This document shows, in pieces, positions 4,657 to 6,211 of a DNA stretch of 6,211 nucleotides (the first letter of the stretch is position 1; each line of letters begins with the position of its first letter). The notes beneath the pieces were generated by a model, which made no database searches, was not told the DNA's origin, and saw nothing but the letters and a program-made list of their open reading frames with translations. Location: NCBI GenBank assembly GCA_003662205.1, contig QMXQ01000098.1:1-6211 (forward strand), given 5' to 3'. A program made the translations under genes and the position numbers. The DNA comes from Candidatus Bathyarchaeota archaeon. Its GTDB lineage: Archaea; Thermoproteota; Bathyarchaeia; TCS64.

Positions 4657-6209
4657 CCCAGTCCCCCCATGCCCGATCCGATGGATAGGTTCGTCACCGC
4701 CCAGATCCCCCCGAGGGCTACAAGCGTCAGGAATATCGCGTGCTTGAAGCCCGCCGACACCCTCCCGGACACGATCTTGCCGGTGACGAGGCCGAGGATG
4801 AAAGAGTGGAGGGCCAGCGGCGTCAGCAGGACCCGGTACAGCGTGACGGACTGGACCGAGACGCCCAGCCCCGACATGCCGGCGAAGAACTGGAGGAACA
4901 TCACCGTCGTCGCCGTGAGGAGGGCGGCGCCGATGTAGGGCACGATGGTCAGCGGCATCAGTATCGCCCTCTTCTCGTCCTCCAGCTGTCTCGTGGACTC
5001 CGCGAACCGCGCCAGGGTCTCAAGGCTCTCCTCGGTCCCTCCGCCCACCTCGATGGTGTCGATGAGGAGGTAGATGTTGACCAGCGCCAGCCAGTTCCGC
5101 ACCCGCGCCCTGAACTCCTGATAGATCTGGCGGATGGGATACCCCCAGTTGAGCTTCAGGCTTATCATCCTCAGGTGCTTGGAGAACCCCCCATAGTCCC
5201 GGGATGAGAGGGCCTCTATGCACCTCTCGGGGCTGAGGCCGCTCTTCCGCGTCTCGACGAGGTCCCGGAGGAAGTGGGTGATCCCCTTCTGCAGGCTCCC
5301 CTCCCTGCCCGTGAAGTAGTAGTCCGCGACGAGGCCGGGGAGGGCGATGATGATCAGCGTTATCGCCAGCCCAATGGCGGCCTCCGTCCCCTCCGCGAAG
5401 TTGAGCATCGTCCTGATGGAGAGGATGAGGCCGTGGGCGGGGGGGAAAAGGAGGAACTTCTCGTCGAAGAAGGGGAGTATCATCTGGGTGCCCAGCAGCA
5501 GGCCGACGGGCAGGCACGCGGCGAAGACCAGGTACGTCCTCCAGTTGGAGATGGGGTAGCTGATCTGGGCGGTGTCGCTGAAGTAGATGAAGACGACGGA
5601 GAGGAGCGGCAGGATGACAAAGGAGAAGAGGAAGAACTGGCTGGGAGAGATGCTGATCCCCGCGGTCGGCAGGCTCATGCCGACGACGAAGACGAGGAAC
5701 AGGCCGAGGACACCGAGGATGCCGACGATGGTGTACGCCTCCATGAGCATCCCCATGTTCTCCCCCAGCGCCTTGATCCGAGTGGAGAGGCTCCGGAACA
5801 TACTCTCCGTCTGGTTGAACAGGTAGTGGAGGGTGTCGCCGCCCGTCCGCACCGTGGAGGCGTAGCCCAGCAGCAGCTCCTTGTAGTCGCTCATGTTCAC
5901 CACCTTCGCCGCCTGCTCCATCGCCGTGACCGGGTCAACCCCCGTCGACATCACTATCGTCTCGATCCTGGAGACCTCCTTCTGCATGTTCGGCAGCAGA
6001 TCCATGTGGCGCAGCCGGAGGAGGCTCTCATAGGGGGAGAGGCCGCCGCTCGTCATCACGCTGATGTACATGGAGGCGTAGGGGATCTCGATCTTCAGGC
6101 CTGAGACCCTGTTCGACGCCGCCGTCTTGGGCATGACGACGCCCAGGACGATGACGAGGACGGGGATGATGGCGGAGAAGGGGATGATCATGAGGCCGCC
6201 CATGGGCAG
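4653..6209 (-). CDS. FlaJ/TadC-like pilus assembly platform membrane protein, probably 5' partial
   Basis: This is a polytopic membrane protein with two T2SSF cytoplasmic domains. Residues count from ATG 6203. Domain 1 spans about 38-140 (ELLLGYASTVRTGGDTL at 109-125) and domain 2 about 303-413 (SGLSPERCIEAL at 321-332, IDTIEVGGGTEESLETLARF at 381-400). Likely membrane segments lie near 6-24, 156-178, 189-208, 222-242, 275-296, 415-440, 456-475 and 486-506. Proteins of this family form the inner-membrane platform on which a TadA/FlaI-type ATPase drives pilin assembly. The two pilin genes directly downstream make a pilus (Tad-like or adhesive) more likely than an archaellum; no archaellum accessory genes are seen. 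The frame stays open through CTG CCC ahead of ATG 6203 to the window edge. The visible protein begins almost directly in a membrane helix, so the real start is probably upstream, along with the ATPase gene. Confidence 0.9.
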   Translation of the reverse strand: MPMGGLMIIPFSAIIPVLVIVLGVVMPKTAASNRVSGLKIEIPYASMYISVMTSGGLSPYESLLRLRHMDLLPNMQKEVSRIETIVMSTGVDPVTAMEQAAKVVNMSDYKELLLGYASTVRTGGDTLHYLFNQTESMFRSLSTRIKALGENMGMLMEAYTIVGILGVLGLFLVFVVGMSLPTAGISISPSQFFLFSFVILPLLSVVFIYFSDTAQISYPISNWRTYLVFAACLPVGLLLGTQMILPFFDEKFLLFPPAHGLILSIRTMLNFAEGTEAAIGLAITLIIIALPGLVADYYFTGREGSLQKGITHFLRDLVETRKSGLSPERCIEALSSRDYGGFSKHLRMISLKLNWGYPIRQIYQEFRARVRNWLALVNIYLLIDTIEVGGGTEESLETLARFAESTRQLEDEKRAILMPLTIVPYIGAALLTATTVMFLQFFAGMSGLGVSVQSVTLYRVLLTPLALHSFILGLVTGKIVSGRVSAGFKHAIFLTLVALGGIWAVTNLSIGSGMGGLG

Positions 6210-6211
6210 GA

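Noticed and set aside
5274..6104. Plus-strand open frame opposite the platform gene
   Set aside because: Its Glu/Asp/Arg/Val-rich translation without motifs is the mirror of a hydrophobic membrane protein gene.
1..6211. CRISPR array, insertion sequence or transposase
   Set aside because: I found no regularly spaced repeats, no transposase-like protein and no terminal inverted repeats bounding a segment.

Overview
The window looks archaeal. It carries two type IV pilin-like proteins with archaeal class III (PibD/FlaK-type) prepilin signals, a FlaJ/TadC-type membrane platform protein with two T2SSF domains, Shine-Dalgarno (SD) and ATGA-coupled genes, and a tRNA gene with an encoded CCA end. 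Base composition is a mosaic. Sample 60-base lines count at about 67% G+C in the helicase gene and the platform gene, about 25-38% in the gene at 2394-3266, and about 43-52% across most of the pilin genes. I cannot name the species. A G+C-rich Thermoproteota-like archaeon is a reasonable guess only.

Layout, left to right. (1) 1-2377, plus strand: the C-terminal part of a very large DUF4011-family superfamily 1 helicase. It has helicase motifs II to VI, a Vsr/MTES_1575-type nuclease-fold domain, a basic linker and a DUF3320-type tail. The N-terminus and Walker A motif lie upstream of the window. This architecture matches single-gene antiphage proteins described as Hhe (DUF4011-helicase-Vsr). 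(2) 2394-3266, plus strand: an A+T-rich gene for a highly divergent thymidylate synthase-fold protein. It appears to have its own TATA box, a palindrome and an SD-like motif, but the ATG behind that motif is out of frame. (3) 3311-3387, minus strand: tRNA-Asn(GTT), with its 3' end facing the A+T-rich gene. (4) 3501-6211, minus strand: a tightly overlapping operon, in transcription order platform protein, pilin 2, pilin 1. Its upstream part, where a TadA/FlaI-like ATPase would be expected, lies outside the window.

How they fit together. The right half is a compact surface-filament assembly locus. The platform protein should work with an unseen secretion ATPase to assemble the two processed pilins. 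The left half looks like an accessory or defence region next to a tRNA gene: a helicase-nuclease gene of host-like composition followed by a compositionally foreign nucleotide-enzyme-like gene. Both accessory proteins depart from consensus at residues expected to be catalytic or substrate-binding. This makes them the most interesting part of the window.
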